From: Christiangramia sp. OXR-203
GTDB lineage: Bacteria; Bacteroidota; Bacteroidia; Flavobacteriales; Flavobacteriaceae
Assembly (NCBI RefSeq): GCF_034372165.1
Contig: NZ_CP139698.1
Coordinates: forward strand, 2,480,001-2,544,000
Length of the DNA: 64,000 nucleotides
Reading direction: 5' to 3'
How positions within the stretch are numbered: the first letter of the stretch is position 1; each line of letters opens with the position of its first letter. Below the pieces are notes generated by a model. That model had not been told where the DNA came from. It saw only the letters and a list, made by a program, of their open reading frames with translations, and did no database searches. Made by a program: the position numbers and the translations under genes. Of this stretch, positions 42,738-52,059 are shown one piece after another.

Positions 42738-44315
42738 TTAAGATATTAGTGGTAATTTAATGATGAAGGTACTACCCTTCCCTTTTTCGCTGGTTACGGT
42801 GATCTGTCCATGATGGTCATCCACGATCTGTCTGGCATAAGCCAATCCAAGTCCGTGACCTTTTACATTATGGATATCCCCGGTATGTTCACGATAAAAT
42901 TTTTCAAATATTTTCTTTTGAACCAGTTTCGTCATCCCAACTCCCTGGTCTCTTATTTCACAATAAATATAATTCTTAACGTTCGTTGTATAAATATCGA
43001 TCTTCGGCGCTTCTTCTGAATATTTGATCGCGTTATCAAGGATATTCACAACAACATTCGTAAAATGATCCTGGTTTGCAAGAACCGAAGAGCGTAAAGC
43101 TCCAAAATGAGTCTGCACATAACCGCCACGGTCTTCTATAATTAATTCTACATGCGTGATGGCATCAAGAATAATATCGTGCAACTGGTGTCTTTCCTTT
43201 TTAAGATCCAGCTCGTTTTTCTCCAGTTTTGAAATCCTTAGTACGTTTTCAACCTGGGCGTGCATTCTCTTATTCTCATCCCTGATCATCTGCAGGTATC
43301 TATTCACCTTGGAACGATCTTCGATCACTTTAGGATTCTTGATCGCGTCCAGGGCCAGATTTATCGTCGCAATAGGAGTCTTGAACTCATGCGTCATATT
43401 ATTAATAAAGTCAGTTTTAATCTGCGAGATCTGTCTCTGTTTAATTAGCTGAGATAATGCACTGGAATAAGCGATTACAATGATCAGTGTGAAAATGATT
43501 GACAAACAAGCCATTAATATTACTGAAGAAAGAACTGCTTCTTTTCGGTTCGTAAGGTTTACCAGTAACTGATAGCCGCTTCTTCCTGCAGAATCTACAA
43601 AAAGTGGTACAGCATAGGTAGCTGGATGATCCAGACTAAAATTTTCTGAATGTACCGTAGTAGCTATGGAATTATTAAAGATCCCAAATTCGAATGCGGT
43701 CTTTAAGTTTCTCTCTGCAAGCTGCTCTTCCAGTAATTCCCTGATCTTATCTTCTGAAACCCTGTTATGAATAGGAATCCTTACAACCAGTTCTGAAATC
43801 GCAGATCTAAGAATATCCTTCTCTACCTCTTCCATCCTGGATAGTCTCTCTATATGCTCAATTCGCTGTCTTGCACTTAAATTCCCGCCTTCAAGATTAT
43901 TCTCCTGAACAATATCTGTCACTTTCTTGTTGATCATTTTAGTGAACTTGATACTGTCTTCGGCAAACTGCAAAAAGCCTGAGGAAACCTTATAATCTTC
44001 TTCTAAAATCGTTTCAGAATTAAAATAGGTTTCGTTCCTGTTTTCGTCCTTGTTCGAGTAGAAATATTCAGTAAGTGTGCGATCACTTAACGTGCTATTG
44101 ATACTATCCGGATTCTTAAACTGAAAGTAATAACGTTCAAATTCTGAATTCTGAATTTCTTCGGAAACCTTTATCAGTGCCTGTTTCGCGTTATAGGAGA
44201 ATTGCTCTTCCCTGTCATCGATCGTACTCTTTATCCAATATCCCTGAACGAATATGATGCCTATTAAAGACAAGCTCATCAGCGCTACGAGAAGGACAAA
44301 AAGCTTCTTATTCAT
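42738..44315 (-). CDS. Membrane sensor histidine kinase
   Basis: 525 aa. TM1 (~5-27) and TM2 (~261-284) flank a ~230-residue periplasmic sensor region of unrecognised fold with helical, charged segments. HisKA contains the phospho-acceptor H309 (MTHEFKTPIATINLALDAI). ATPase boxes: N in VVVNILDNAIKYS, G1 IRDQGVGM, F KIFEKFYR, G2 GHGLGLAYARQIVDDHHG. Signals to the OmpR-type regulator directly downstream. The stimulus is unknown; the related RprX has no defined ligand that I can cite. Confidence 0.93.
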   Translation of the reverse strand: MNKKLFVLLVALMSLSLIGIIFVQGYWIKSTIDDREEQFSYNAKQALIKVSEEIQNSEFERYYFQFKNPDSINSTLSDRTLTEYFYSNKDENRNETYFNSETILEEDYKVSSGFLQFAEDSIKFTKMINKKVTDIVQENNLEGGNLSARQRIEHIERLSRMEEVEKDILRSAISELVVRIPIHNRVSEDKIRELLEEQLAERNLKTAFEFGIFNNSIATTVHSENFSLDHPATYAVPLFVDSAGRSGYQLLVNLTNRKEAVLSSVILMACLSIIFTLIIVIAYSSALSQLIKQRQISQIKTDFINNMTHEFKTPIATINLALDAIKNPKVIEDRSKVNRYLQMIRDENKRMHAQVENVLRISKLEKNELDLKKERHQLHDIILDAITHVELIIEDRGGYVQTHFGALRSSVLANQDHFTNVVVNILDNAIKYSEEAPKIDIYTTNVKNYIYCEIRDQGVGMTKLVQKKIFEKFYREHTGDIHNVKGHGLGLAYARQIVDDHHGQITVTSEKGKGSTFIIKLPLIS

Positions 44316-44382
44316 GCGGTCAAAAGTAATATTTTAACATTTAGAGCTTAAGCTGTTTAACCAAATGTTAACAGAACTTCCG

Positions 44383-44973
44383 TCAATTTTCGCGTGCTTT
44401 TAAGATTTGGATATGGATATCGCTAACCTCTTGTTTGGTTTGCTGCAAATCCTTGTTTTCTATAAGAAAATCGGCAAGTTTCGCTTTCTTTTCATCTGGC
44501 CACTGGTGTCCCATTCTGGCTTCAATTTCCTCTACCGTACTATCATCTCTTTTTTGAAGTCTTCCAATTTTTAACTCATGTGGAGCAGTCACCAGAATGC
44601 TGAGATCGCATTTCTTATATCCTCCAGCTTCAAATAGAATAGCTGCTTCGTATATGATATATTCTGAAGTTTGCTTTGAGACCCAATCCTGAAAGTCGCT
44701 AGCAACTGCCGGATGTATAATAGCATTCAATTTTTCAAGCAGGTCCTTATCTTTAAATACCTTATTTGCGATATACTTTCTATCGGGTACTTGCTCATTG
44801 TATGCAGCTACACCTAATAATTTGCTAACCTTTTCTCTGATATCTGAATTTTCTTCCAGCAATCTTTTCCCTGCATCATCTGCGATATAGACCGGAATAC
44901 CCAGATCTTTAAAAAAGCCCGCCACTGTAGTTTTTCCACTTCCAATTCCTCCGGTAAGACCTACTATTTTCAT
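44383..44973 (-). CDS. coaE: Dephospho-CoA kinase
   Basis: 196 aa. Phosphorylates dephospho-CoA at the 3' position, the last step of CoA synthesis. P-loop GLTGGIGSGKTTVAGFF (~5-21), conserved VYIADDAGKRLLEE, INAIIHPAV, and ILFEAGGYKKCD before the lid and LQKRDDST. The start overlaps the YbbR gene stop by 4 bases, giving translational coupling. Confidence 0.94.
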   Translation of the reverse strand: MKIVGLTGGIGSGKTTVAGFFKDLGIPVYIADDAGKRLLEENSDIREKVSKLLGVAAYNEQVPDRKYIANKVFKDKDLLEKLNAIIHPAVASDFQDWVSKQTSEYIIYEAAILFEAGGYKKCDLSILVTAPHELKIGRLQKRDDSTVEEIEARMGHQWPDEKKAKLADFLIENKDLQQTKQEVSDIHIQILKAREN

Positions 44974-45917
44974 CGTTTGATCACAAATTGAATTCTACGT
45001 TCGTTTAGCCGAATATTATTAACGAATTTCGGTTTGCTTTTGATCTGTGCGATCATATAATCGTCACCTTCCTTCACACTCTTATAATCGCATACTACGG
45101 AAAAGTCGGAAGCCCCAACATTTTCAAAATCTTCAAGGTTTACCTGGTAATACACTACAACCGACTTCGGGAAATAAGCCAGGTTGAGATTATCTGGAAC
45201 GTTAATGACCTCTACCGGGATTTCAGCTTTTCCTTCAGTAAATTTTTCAACTTCCTGGGTATACCGTACGCTATTTTCGTAGAAACTTAATTCACCATAA
45301 CCCGTAGTGTCCAGTTTAACACTCCCGTCAAGATCTGAATTTACATTTTCCAGTTTTTTACTTAAAGTTGGTATGGAACTCAATTTGGCGATCACTTCCT
45401 CGGGTCCACTAACTTTTACTGAATCGGGGACTAGTTGAAGAGGCGCGTCTGCCGAATAACCTACGGCATAGCTCACCTCAACATTCGAGATGATCTTTAG
45501 CATTTTTTCTTTCTTAAATTGAAACGGGATTACGATCTCGTCCTGGATGATCCTTGAATCTTCCAGGGTCACCTTCAGTTGCTGTTCAATCACCGTGATA
45601 TGATTTTCAATAGAATAGATCAGGTTCTTATCACTTTCAATTGCTTCGGAAAGATCTATATCAAGCTTCGGATTAAAGATTTTATAGTAATAGATACTGA
45701 AGCCATTATCTTGAAGCTGAAGATCCACATGGTCAGGTCGCTCTTCAGAAATACTTTTATCCAGGGGAACATTAAGATAATTCACAGGTACTTCGATCAC
45801 CTGAGTATACGTTTTAGAAAACTGGACCAGTACCCACACGATCGCAGAAAAGATTAGGAAAAAACCGAATGTTTTTATGCTTGATTTCTTAAATCTTCTT
45901 CTATTCCTGGTTGCCAT
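44970..45917 (-). CDS. YbbR-like domain protein, membrane-anchored
   Basis: 315 aa. One N-terminal transmembrane segment (IKTFGFFLIFSAIVWVLVQF, ~14-33) and a beta-rich periplasmic part with YbbR-type motifs (VKVSGPEEVIAKLSSI, ~155-170). In Firmicutes YbbR (CdaR) regulates the diadenylate cyclase CdaA, but in Bacteroidetes the pairing is not established here and no cdaA is adjacent. It starts within the 3' end of the GT2 gene (17-base overlap) and overlaps coaE by 4 bases, forming a tight GT2-ybbR-coaE unit. Confidence 0.8.
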   Translation of the reverse strand: MATRNRRRFKKSSIKTFGFFLIFSAIVWVLVQFSKTYTQVIEVPVNYLNVPLDKSISEERPDHVDLQLQDNGFSIYYYKIFNPKLDIDLSEAIESDKNLIYSIENHITVIEQQLKVTLEDSRIIQDEIVIPFQFKKEKMLKIISNVEVSYAVGYSADAPLQLVPDSVKVSGPEEVIAKLSSIPTLSKKLENVNSDLDGSVKLDTTGYGELSFYENSVRYTQEVEKFTEGKAEIPVEVINVPDNLNLAYFPKSVVVYYQVNLEDFENVGASDFSVVCDYKSVKEGDDYMIAQIKSKPKFVNNIRLNERRIQFVIKR

Positions 45918-46920
45918 GCTTTTTGAAAAATAATTGAGGAAATGCCACTTCCGGTTTTTGCTTCTGAATATTTATACGATAATTGGACACTATAAAACCA
46001 TAACCATAACCTGAAAACTGTATGATCACCGCTTTTACAGCCAATAATCCAATATATAGACTTTTATTTCGTATCGCTGCATCCACAGCAATAATTAGTA
46101 AATAAATAAGATAACAGCTTATAAAAAAACTAAATCCTGCAAATAAAAAGATGATGGAGAGTATGAGTCCGATCATGAATAACGAAGGAAACCAATAGGT
46201 GATCTTTGCAGATCCAGGATGCCATTTATTCAAAATTGGCCGAACCATCCCGAACTTCTTAACCTGTACAAAGAACTTTTTCCAGTCTATTCGTCGCTTA
46301 TGGAACACCCGGGCCTTTGGAATCAAACAACTTTTAATTCCCGATTTCTTTAACCTTAAACTCAAATCCGGGTCTTCCCCGGGATGGATCCTGCCAAATC
46401 CACCACTGAGTTCAAATGCTTTTTTACTCAAGCCCATATTAAAACTGCGGGGCTGGAATTCATCCACTGCTTTCTTACCTCCACGTATACCACCAGTGGT
46501 AAACAAGGATGTCATACTGTAATCTATCGCCTTCTGGGTGTTCGAAAAAGATTCATGGGCTGCATCTGGCCCTCCAAAACAATCGTGAAAATTGCCAGTT
46601 AAAAATCCATGAACCTCCTCGAGGTAATCTTCAGGCATCAGCACGTCTGAATCCAGAATTAAGAAATAGGAAGCCTGGGCTTTTCTCATCCCGTAGTTCC
46701 TGCTATCGCCTGGCCCTGAGTTTTCTTTAAAGTAATAACTTATAAATAATCGATCCTGGAACTCAGCAACAACAGCTTCAGAAGAATTTGTAGAGCCATC
46801 TTCAACAATCACTACTTCAAATGGAACCGGGGCGCGCATCTTTAGCATGCTCTGCAATAACTCCCTGATCTCATCAGGTCTGTTATATACAGGGATCACA
46901 AATGAATATTCTGGTTGCAT
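45901..46920 (-). CDS. Family 2 glycosyltransferase, membrane-attached
   Basis: 339 aa. GT-A domain ~1-235: YSFVIPVYNRPDEIRELL, VIVEDGST, LILDSDVLMPEDY with DxD, and GEDPDLSLRLKKSG (ED motif), with QVKKFGM after it. Two or more C-terminal transmembrane helices follow (~240-300: FPSLFMIGLILSIIFLFAGF). It is a probable inner-membrane-facing transferase building a polysaccharide or glycolipid; donor unknown. First gene of the GT2-ybbR-coaE unit. Confidence 0.88.
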   Translation of the reverse strand: MQPEYSFVIPVYNRPDEIRELLQSMLKMRAPVPFEVVIVEDGSTNSSEAVVAEFQDRLFISYYFKENSGPGDSRNYGMRKAQASYFLILDSDVLMPEDYLEEVHGFLTGNFHDCFGGPDAAHESFSNTQKAIDYSMTSLFTTGGIRGGKKAVDEFQPRSFNMGLSKKAFELSGGFGRIHPGEDPDLSLRLKKSGIKSCLIPKARVFHKRRIDWKKFFVQVKKFGMVRPILNKWHPGSAKITYWFPSLFMIGLILSIIFLFAGFSFFISCYLIYLLIIAVDAAIRNKSLYIGLLAVKAVIIQFSGYGYGFIVSNYRINIQKQKPEVAFPQLFFKKHGNQE

Positions 46921-46938
46921 GTTGATTATTTAAAATAG

Positions 46939-46979
46939 AACTGCCGGAAGCCGAACATAGTGTTCAGGTTCCGGCAGTT
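46939..46979 (-). terminator. Terminator after fabI
   Basis: AACTGCCGGAA (46939-46949) pairs perfectly with 46969-46979. Inside, GAACA and TGTTC extend the hairpin. It lies 17 bp after the fabI stop and is followed on the minus strand by CTATTTTA. Confidence 0.75.
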
Positions 46980-46995
46980 TATATTTAGAGTTTAA

Positions 46996-47817
46996 TTATT
47001 CTGAATCCTTAACAAAAGTCTCCATTACTTCCTGGCTAACTCCCGTGTTCGAGAATCCACCATCGTGAAATAGATTTTGAAGAGTTACCTTTCTGGTTAG
47101 ATCTGAGAATAAAGTCAGGGTGTAATCTGCACATTCTAAAGCCGTAGCATTTCCAAGCGGAGACATTTTTTCTGCAAATGCAATAAAACCATCGAAGCCT
47201 TTAACTCCAGTTCCTGCGGTAGTTGGCGTTGGAGATTGAGAAATAGTATTCACTCTTACTTTTTTATCCTTTCCGAAGAAGTAACCAAAACTACGCGCAA
47301 TAGACTCCAGATATGCTTTGTTATCAGCCATGTCATTATAGTCCGGGAATACACGTTGTGCCGCCATATAACTTAGCGCTACAATGCTTCCCCATTCGTT
47401 CATTGCATCTTTCTTATACAATACCTGCATGGTTTTATGGAAAGAAACAGCTGAAACATCCCAACCTTTGGTCGTGAAATCATAGTTCATATCTGTATAA
47501 TGTTTTCCTTTACGAACATTCACAGACATCCCGATAGAATGAAGAACGAAATCGATCTTCCCTCCAAGGATCTCCATAGACTTCTCTACAAGGTTTTCAA
47601 GATCTTCTACTTTAGTAGCATCTGCAGGAATGATCTCAGAACCTGTTTTTTCAGCCAGTTGATTGATACTTCCCATTCTCATTGCGATTGGAGCATTTGT
47701 CAGCACGAAAGTCCCACCTTCTTCGTGAACTCTTTCCGCTGTTTTCCAGGCAATTGAATTTTCGTCCAATGCACCAAATATGATTCCTCTTTTACCTTTT
47801 AGCAGGTTATATGACAT
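46996..47817 (-). CDS. fabI: Enoyl-[acyl-carrier-protein] reductase (NADH)
   Basis: 273 aa. SDR fold reducing trans-2-enoyl-ACP in fatty acid elongation. N-terminal KRGIIFGALDENSIAW (cofactor site of FabI, with the family's altered glycine motif). Catalytic pair: Tyr in SYMAAQRVFPDYND and Lys in YNDMADNKAYLE. Cofactor loop ISQSPTPTTAGTG. Target of triclosan-type inhibitors in the family. It stands alone between recN and the GT2 gene, 87 bp from recN, with its own terminator. Confidence 0.95.
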   Translation of the reverse strand: MSYNLLKGKRGIIFGALDENSIAWKTAERVHEEGGTFVLTNAPIAMRMGSINQLAEKTGSEIIPADATKVEDLENLVEKSMEILGGKIDFVLHSIGMSVNVRKGKHYTDMNYDFTTKGWDVSAVSFHKTMQVLYKKDAMNEWGSIVALSYMAAQRVFPDYNDMADNKAYLESIARSFGYFFGKDKKVRVNTISQSPTPTTAGTGVKGFDGFIAFAEKMSPLGNATALECADYTLTLFSDLTRKVTLQNLFHDGGFSNTGVSQEVMETFVKDSE

Positions 47818-47904
47818 GTGATTTAATTTTTGTGGTTGTTAAGCCTGTAAATATAGCAAAGTTGAAATAAATCCTCCGCCTTTTAGGCTTCAGATGATAT
47901 GGTA

Positions 47905-49557
47905 TTAATTCAGCAGGGCTTTTGCATGGGCACGTGCAGAATCACTTCCACTAGTACCTCCAAGCATCATCGCCAGTTCATCGATTCTCTGGTCCTGTTC
48001 CAGCTTTACGATCTTGGTTTGAGTTGCAACCTCGCTGTCTTCTTTAAAGATCTTAAAATGTGAACTTCCCTTTCCGGCTATTTGTGGTAAGTGAGTGATC
48101 GCGATCACCTGCATATTAGCGCCCATTCTGGCTAGAATCTCTCCCATTTTATGGGCAATATCTCCAGAAACACCAGTATCAATTTCATCAAAAATGATCG
48201 TTGGCAGTTTACTTTGTGCTGCAAGTATGCTTTTTACTGCGAGCATAATTCTGGAAAGTTCTCCACCCGACGCTGCTTTCTTGATCTCTTTAAAACTTCC
48301 GCCTTTATTAGCCGCCAGGAACCATTCGAGCTTATCGCTCCCGTTACTTAAAAACTCTTTTGTGCTACTAAGCTCAATATTAAGTCTCGCATTCGGCATT
48401 CCCAGATCTTTCAGTATGATTTCCGTCTGTTCTATAAAGGCCGGGATGATTTTTAAACGATTCTTATGAAGTTTCTCGGCAGTAGCAGATATTACGATAA
48501 ATTGTTTTTTGATCGCTTTCTCAGCTTCTTCCAAAGCAGCTTCCGCATTTTCTGTTACCGAAACCTTCTCCTGAAGATCTTCCGCAATTTGTAATAGTTC
48601 TTCTACACTTTCAGCGTTATGCTTTTTTTGTAAATTATAGATCACCTGCAGCTGCTGATTCACTTTTTCCAGCTCTTCCGGATTTGCTTCCACAGCTTCC
48701 AGTGCATCTGTCATTTCAGCTTCCAAATCGTCGAGTTCAATGATCGCACTCTGTAATCTTTCATGAAAATTATCATAAATTCCGGAGAATTTAGCTATTC
48801 TCGAAATATGGGACCGAGCCGACTTCAATGTCTCCATGCTTCCTATTTCTTCTTGTTGTATTGAGCTTAATGCCGCACTTAGATTTTCAGTAAGCTCCTC
48901 TACATTGTTCAAAGATTCATAGCGTTCTTCGAGATCTTCCAGCATTCCTGATTTCAACCTTGCTTCCTGCAGTTCATTCAGAAGAAAAAGATTGTAATCA
49001 TATTCCTTTGATGCCTGCGCCTGTTCTTCTTTTAACTCTTCAAATCTCTTCTGAAATTTTCGGTACTCCCTCAATTCTGATTTATACTGAAGTATACTTC
49101 CTTCATTTTTTGCGATGGTATCAATAACATTGAATTGATAATCTGAATTTCCCAGACTAAGGGTCTCATGCTGACTATGAATATCGATAAGGGAAGTTCC
49201 CAGCTTTTGCAAAGAAGTGATCTTCACCGGTGTATCATTGATAAATGCACGGGATTTCCCGGAAGGTAAAATTTCACGCCGAATGATACTGGTCTGCTCA
49301 TAATCCAGATCTTCTTTTTCAAAGAATTGCTGTAAAGCATAATCTTTAATGCTAAAATGACCTTCGATAACGCATTTCTTTTCAGTATTTCTAATACTAC
49401 TGAAGTCTGCGCGATCTCCCAGCAACAAACCCAATGCACCCAGCATGATAGATTTCCCGGCACCGGTTTCCCCGGTAATAATCGTAAAACCAGATTGAAG
49501 ATCCATCGTAATATCTTCAATAAGCGCGTAATTCTTTATGGAAAGAGATGTAAGCAA
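47905..49557 (-). CDS. recN: DNA repair protein RecN
   Basis: 550 aa, SMC-like ATPase for double-strand-break repair. Walker A TGETGAGKSIMLGALGLLLG (28-47) and the typical RecN opening LTSLSIKNYALIEDI. Central coiled coils ~155-350. Signature AASGGELSRIMLAVKSILA, Walker B PTIIFDEIDTGVSGDIA, and the terminal ITHLPQIA. The start codon is TTG at 49557. It is downstream of the porD gene (58-base gap), the conserved flavobacterial order coaBC-porD-recN. Confidence 0.95.
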   Translation of the reverse strand: MLTSLSIKNYALIEDITMDLQSGFTIITGETGAGKSIMLGALGLLLGDRADFSSIRNTEKKCVIEGHFSIKDYALQQFFEKEDLDYEQTSIIRREILPSGKSRAFINDTPVKITSLQKLGTSLIDIHSQHETLSLGNSDYQFNVIDTIAKNEGSILQYKSELREYRKFQKRFEELKEEQAQASKEYDYNLFLLNELQEARLKSGMLEDLEERYESLNNVEELTENLSAALSSIQQEEIGSMETLKSARSHISRIAKFSGIYDNFHERLQSAIIELDDLEAEMTDALEAVEANPEELEKVNQQLQVIYNLQKKHNAESVEELLQIAEDLQEKVSVTENAEAALEEAEKAIKKQFIVISATAEKLHKNRLKIIPAFIEQTEIILKDLGMPNARLNIELSSTKEFLSNGSDKLEWFLAANKGGSFKEIKKAASGGELSRIMLAVKSILAAQSKLPTIIFDEIDTGVSGDIAHKMGEILARMGANMQVIAITHLPQIAGKGSSHFKIFKEDSEVATQTKIVKLEQDQRIDELAMMLGGTSGSDSARAHAKALLN

Positions 49558-49615
49558 TTCAGTTAAAATTTGTGCTAAATATACGAGAGAAAATACTCGT
49601 AATCAACCAAAATTC

Positions 49616-50506
49616 TTACTGAATATTTCGCCAGCTACGGGCATACCTGGCTGCGATATTATTCAGTGTCTGGATAAGTTCATCCTTAGCAGGGTAAGCA
49701 GGCCCTCCGGTATAGACAGAAGCAATTTCATCTGCCTTAGAGTCAAAGAAAGCTCGAAGCAGCAGGGAGTTATTTCTGCGATTGTTCATCACTTCCAGCT
49801 TATTCAAAGATTCGGCAATTGCAGTTTTACCAGCCATTACATCAGCGTGCATGACATCTAGACCCAACCTGTGATAGTCGTAAAGTGCTTCACGATATTC
49901 CGCATAAGTGTTCGCCAGTAGATCTGCATTCAGCCGGAAACGCGAACGTTGACCGTCTGAACCTCTCCAACCCTGCGAGTTTCCCTGCTGGGCAGTTGTA
50001 ACGATTCTGTTGGCTTCCTCAAAAAAAGCCGTGCCGCCTTCCGGAGCAAAGGTATCTGCATCAAGTCCAAGAATAGTATATACGTAAAAGGAAATAACAG
50101 ATACGAGATTATTCGTATAAGTATTCTGACTATAATTTAAAGGTTGATACTCCCGGTAACTAAAACTTAATTGTTCGTCGTTAAAATTAAAAACAGGAGT
50201 GATCATACTGGTTCCATAAACCGGTCTGGAAGATTGGACCTGGATTGTTCCATTAAAGCTTTCTCCTTCAAAACTATTGATCGTAATGAACATACTACAG
50301 CTAATACGTTCATGATCCTGCAAACGCCTGTCTGTCCAGGTGGTCTGGTTGATAAACTCATTCAGCGATCTTTCCAGCGTCTTAAATACAGAAAGATTTG
50401 CCTGCCCCGTTTGTTCTGCGTTAACCACTACCTCGCAACTTAATTGCTGTGCAATTCCTGAATAGGAAAATATAGTGAACAGTACTAGAAAGGTAATTCT
50501 AAGCAT
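49616..50506 (-). CDS. PorD-like protein of the type IX secretion system (DUF4835)
   Basis: 296 aa with a signal peptide (MLRITFLVLFTIFSYSGIAQ). Start of mature part QLSCEVVVNAEQTGQANLSVFKTLERSLNEF, in pieces: CEVVVN and FKTLE..L.EFIN are the DUF4835 signature. Also TWTDRR, SSRPVYGTSM, FNDEQLSFSYREYQPLNY, FYVYTILGLDADTF. The family is annotated as PorD in several Bacteroidetes and linked to T9SS, which suits the T9SS-tagged giant protein in this window. The ATG overlaps the coaBC stop by 8 bases. Confidence 0.8.
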   Translation of the reverse strand: MLRITFLVLFTIFSYSGIAQQLSCEVVVNAEQTGQANLSVFKTLERSLNEFINQTTWTDRRLQDHERISCSMFITINSFEGESFNGTIQVQSSRPVYGTSMITPVFNFNDEQLSFSYREYQPLNYSQNTYTNNLVSVISFYVYTILGLDADTFAPEGGTAFFEEANRIVTTAQQGNSQGWRGSDGQRSRFRLNADLLANTYAEYREALYDYHRLGLDVMHADVMAGKTAIAESLNKLEVMNNRRNNSLLLRAFFDSKADEIASVYTGGPAYPAKDELIQTLNNIAARYARSWRNIQ

Positions 50507-51707
50507 GAAACATTTTGATTACTTCTGTAATGATATCCTGGGCAACTTCCGTTTTACTTTTAAGGTCAAATTCCAGTTTTCTATCTGGATAAATGATCTT
50601 AATCTTATTGGTATCTCCTTTAAAACCTGCACCGGTATCCTGAAGGGAATTTAAGACAATAAAATCTAGATTTTTCTTTTCCAGCTTTTTTCTTGCATTC
50701 TCTTCCTCATTGTTAGTTTCCAAAGCGAAACCTACCAACTTCTGATCCTTCTTAATAGCTCCCAGAGAAGCAAGAATATCTTCAGTTTTGGTTAATTCCA
50801 GGCTTAAAGCGGGATCGTTCTTTTTAATCTTTTGATCTGCGACCGTTTTAGGCCTGTAATCGGCTACAGCTGCCGCAGCAATAAAAACATCGGTGTTCTC
50901 AAACTCCGCATGAGCAGCATCGTACATATCCCGGGTGCTTACCACTCTTTTAAGTTCAATATTATCATGTGAGATATCAAGATGTGTAGGACCTGTAATT
51001 AATACAACTTCAGCACCAGCTTCTGCCGCCTTTAATGCAATTGCGAAGCCCATCTTACCACTGGAGTGATTTCCAATAAATCGTACCGGGTCTATGGCTT
51101 CATAAGTTGGCCCGGCAGTAATTACAATTTTTTTGTTCCGAAGTGGAAGATCTTTAGAAAGGTGATCTTCGATAAAGCTAATGATCTCTTCAGGCTCTGC
51201 CATTCTCCCTTTTCCTGAAAGTCCGCTCGCTAGCTCACCGGTTCCTGAAGGAATCATGATATTGCCATATCCCTGGAGCGTTTCGAAACTTTTGGTTGTA
51301 GATGGGTGTTTATACATGTCAAGATCCATTGCCGGAGCAAAGAAAACTTCACATTTAGCTGAAAGATAAGTAGCAAGCAAAATGTTATCGCTATTCCCCG
51401 AAGCCATTTTAGATAGAGTGCTCGCTGTGGCTGGGGCTAAAAGCATGAAATCGGCCCAAAGGCCGAGTTCCACGTGATTGTTCCATTGTTCATTCTCATC
51501 CTCTTCACTAGTAAATGAAGAATAAACTTCATTCCTTGAAAGAGTTGAAAGTGTAAGAGGAGTGATAAATTCTTTTGCAGCCTGTGTCATTACAACCCTC
51601 ACCTCTGCACCAGACTTCACAAATAGTCGTACCAGTGAAGCAGTTTTGTAGGCAGCAATACCTCCGGTAATGCCGAGTAAAACTTTTTTGCCTTGAAGTA
51701 CAGACAT
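50499..51707 (-). CDS. coaBC: Bifunctional phosphopantothenoylcysteine decarboxylase / synthetase
   Basis: 402 aa. N-terminal CoaC flavoprotein (~1-180): GITGGIAAYKTASLVRLF, active His in WNHVELGLWAD region (NNHVEL), and substrate loop APAMD..M with the Cys-containing flap. C-terminal CoaB (~185-402): VITAGPTYEAIDPVRFIGNHSSGKMG and AAAVADYRPK. Performs two middle steps of CoA synthesis in the cytoplasm. Its neighbours rpoZ (15 bases) and porD (overlap) indicate one operon. Confidence 0.95.
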   Translation of the reverse strand: MSVLQGKKVLLGITGGIAAYKTASLVRLFVKSGAEVRVVMTQAAKEFITPLTLSTLSRNEVYSSFTSEEDENEQWNNHVELGLWADFMLLAPATASTLSKMASGNSDNILLATYLSAKCEVFFAPAMDLDMYKHPSTTKSFETLQGYGNIMIPSGTGELASGLSGKGRMAEPEEIISFIEDHLSKDLPLRNKKIVITAGPTYEAIDPVRFIGNHSSGKMGFAIALKAAEAGAEVVLITGPTHLDISHDNIELKRVVSTRDMYDAAHAEFENTDVFIAAAAVADYRPKTVADQKIKKNDPALSLELTKTEDILASLGAIKKDQKLVGFALETNNEEENARKKLEKKNLDFIVLNSLQDTGAGFKGDTNKIKIIYPDRKLEFDLKSKTEVAQDIITEVIKMFHA

Positions 51708-51722
51708 ATCAGTTAACCGATT

Positions 51723-52052
51723 CTATTCTTCGGTTTCCATAGTGTTTCTCCAGTAGATCTTGTCATCAAGCCACTCCTGGATCGCAAGTGATTGCGGTTT
51801 TGGAAGTTTTTCGTAGAATTTTGAAACCTCGATCTGCTCTTTGTTTTCAAAAATCTCGTCAAGAGAATCGTTATAAGTAGCGAATTCATCAAGCTTCTCT
51901 AAAAGCTCTTTTTTGATTTCACCATTAATCTGTCCAGCTCTCTTCGCTACGATAGATATCGCCTCGTAAATGTTTCCGGTAGGTGCATCTACTTCATTCT
52001 TGTTGATAGTAGTTGTGTTAACCGGGGCATCAATTTTTTTAAAATCCATCAT
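51723..52052 (-). CDS. rpoZ: DNA-directed RNA polymerase omega subunit, Bacteroidetes type
   Basis: 109 aa. Core motif TGNIYEAISIVAKRAGQIN (the omega helix around the conserved R/K-rich segment) and a Bacteroidetes-specific C-terminus PKPQSLAIQEWLDDKIYWR. Assists assembly of RNA polymerase. Two ATG codons in tandem (52052 and 52049); either may start translation. It lies 7 bases after bamD and 15 before coaBC, the conserved flavobacterial order. Confidence 0.88.
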   Translation of the reverse strand: MMDFKKIDAPVNTTTINKNEVDAPTGNIYEAISIVAKRAGQINGEIKKELLEKLDEFATYNDSLDEIFENKEQIEVSKFYEKLPKPQSLAIQEWLDDKIYWRNTMETEE

Positions 52053-52059
52053 TCCTTTA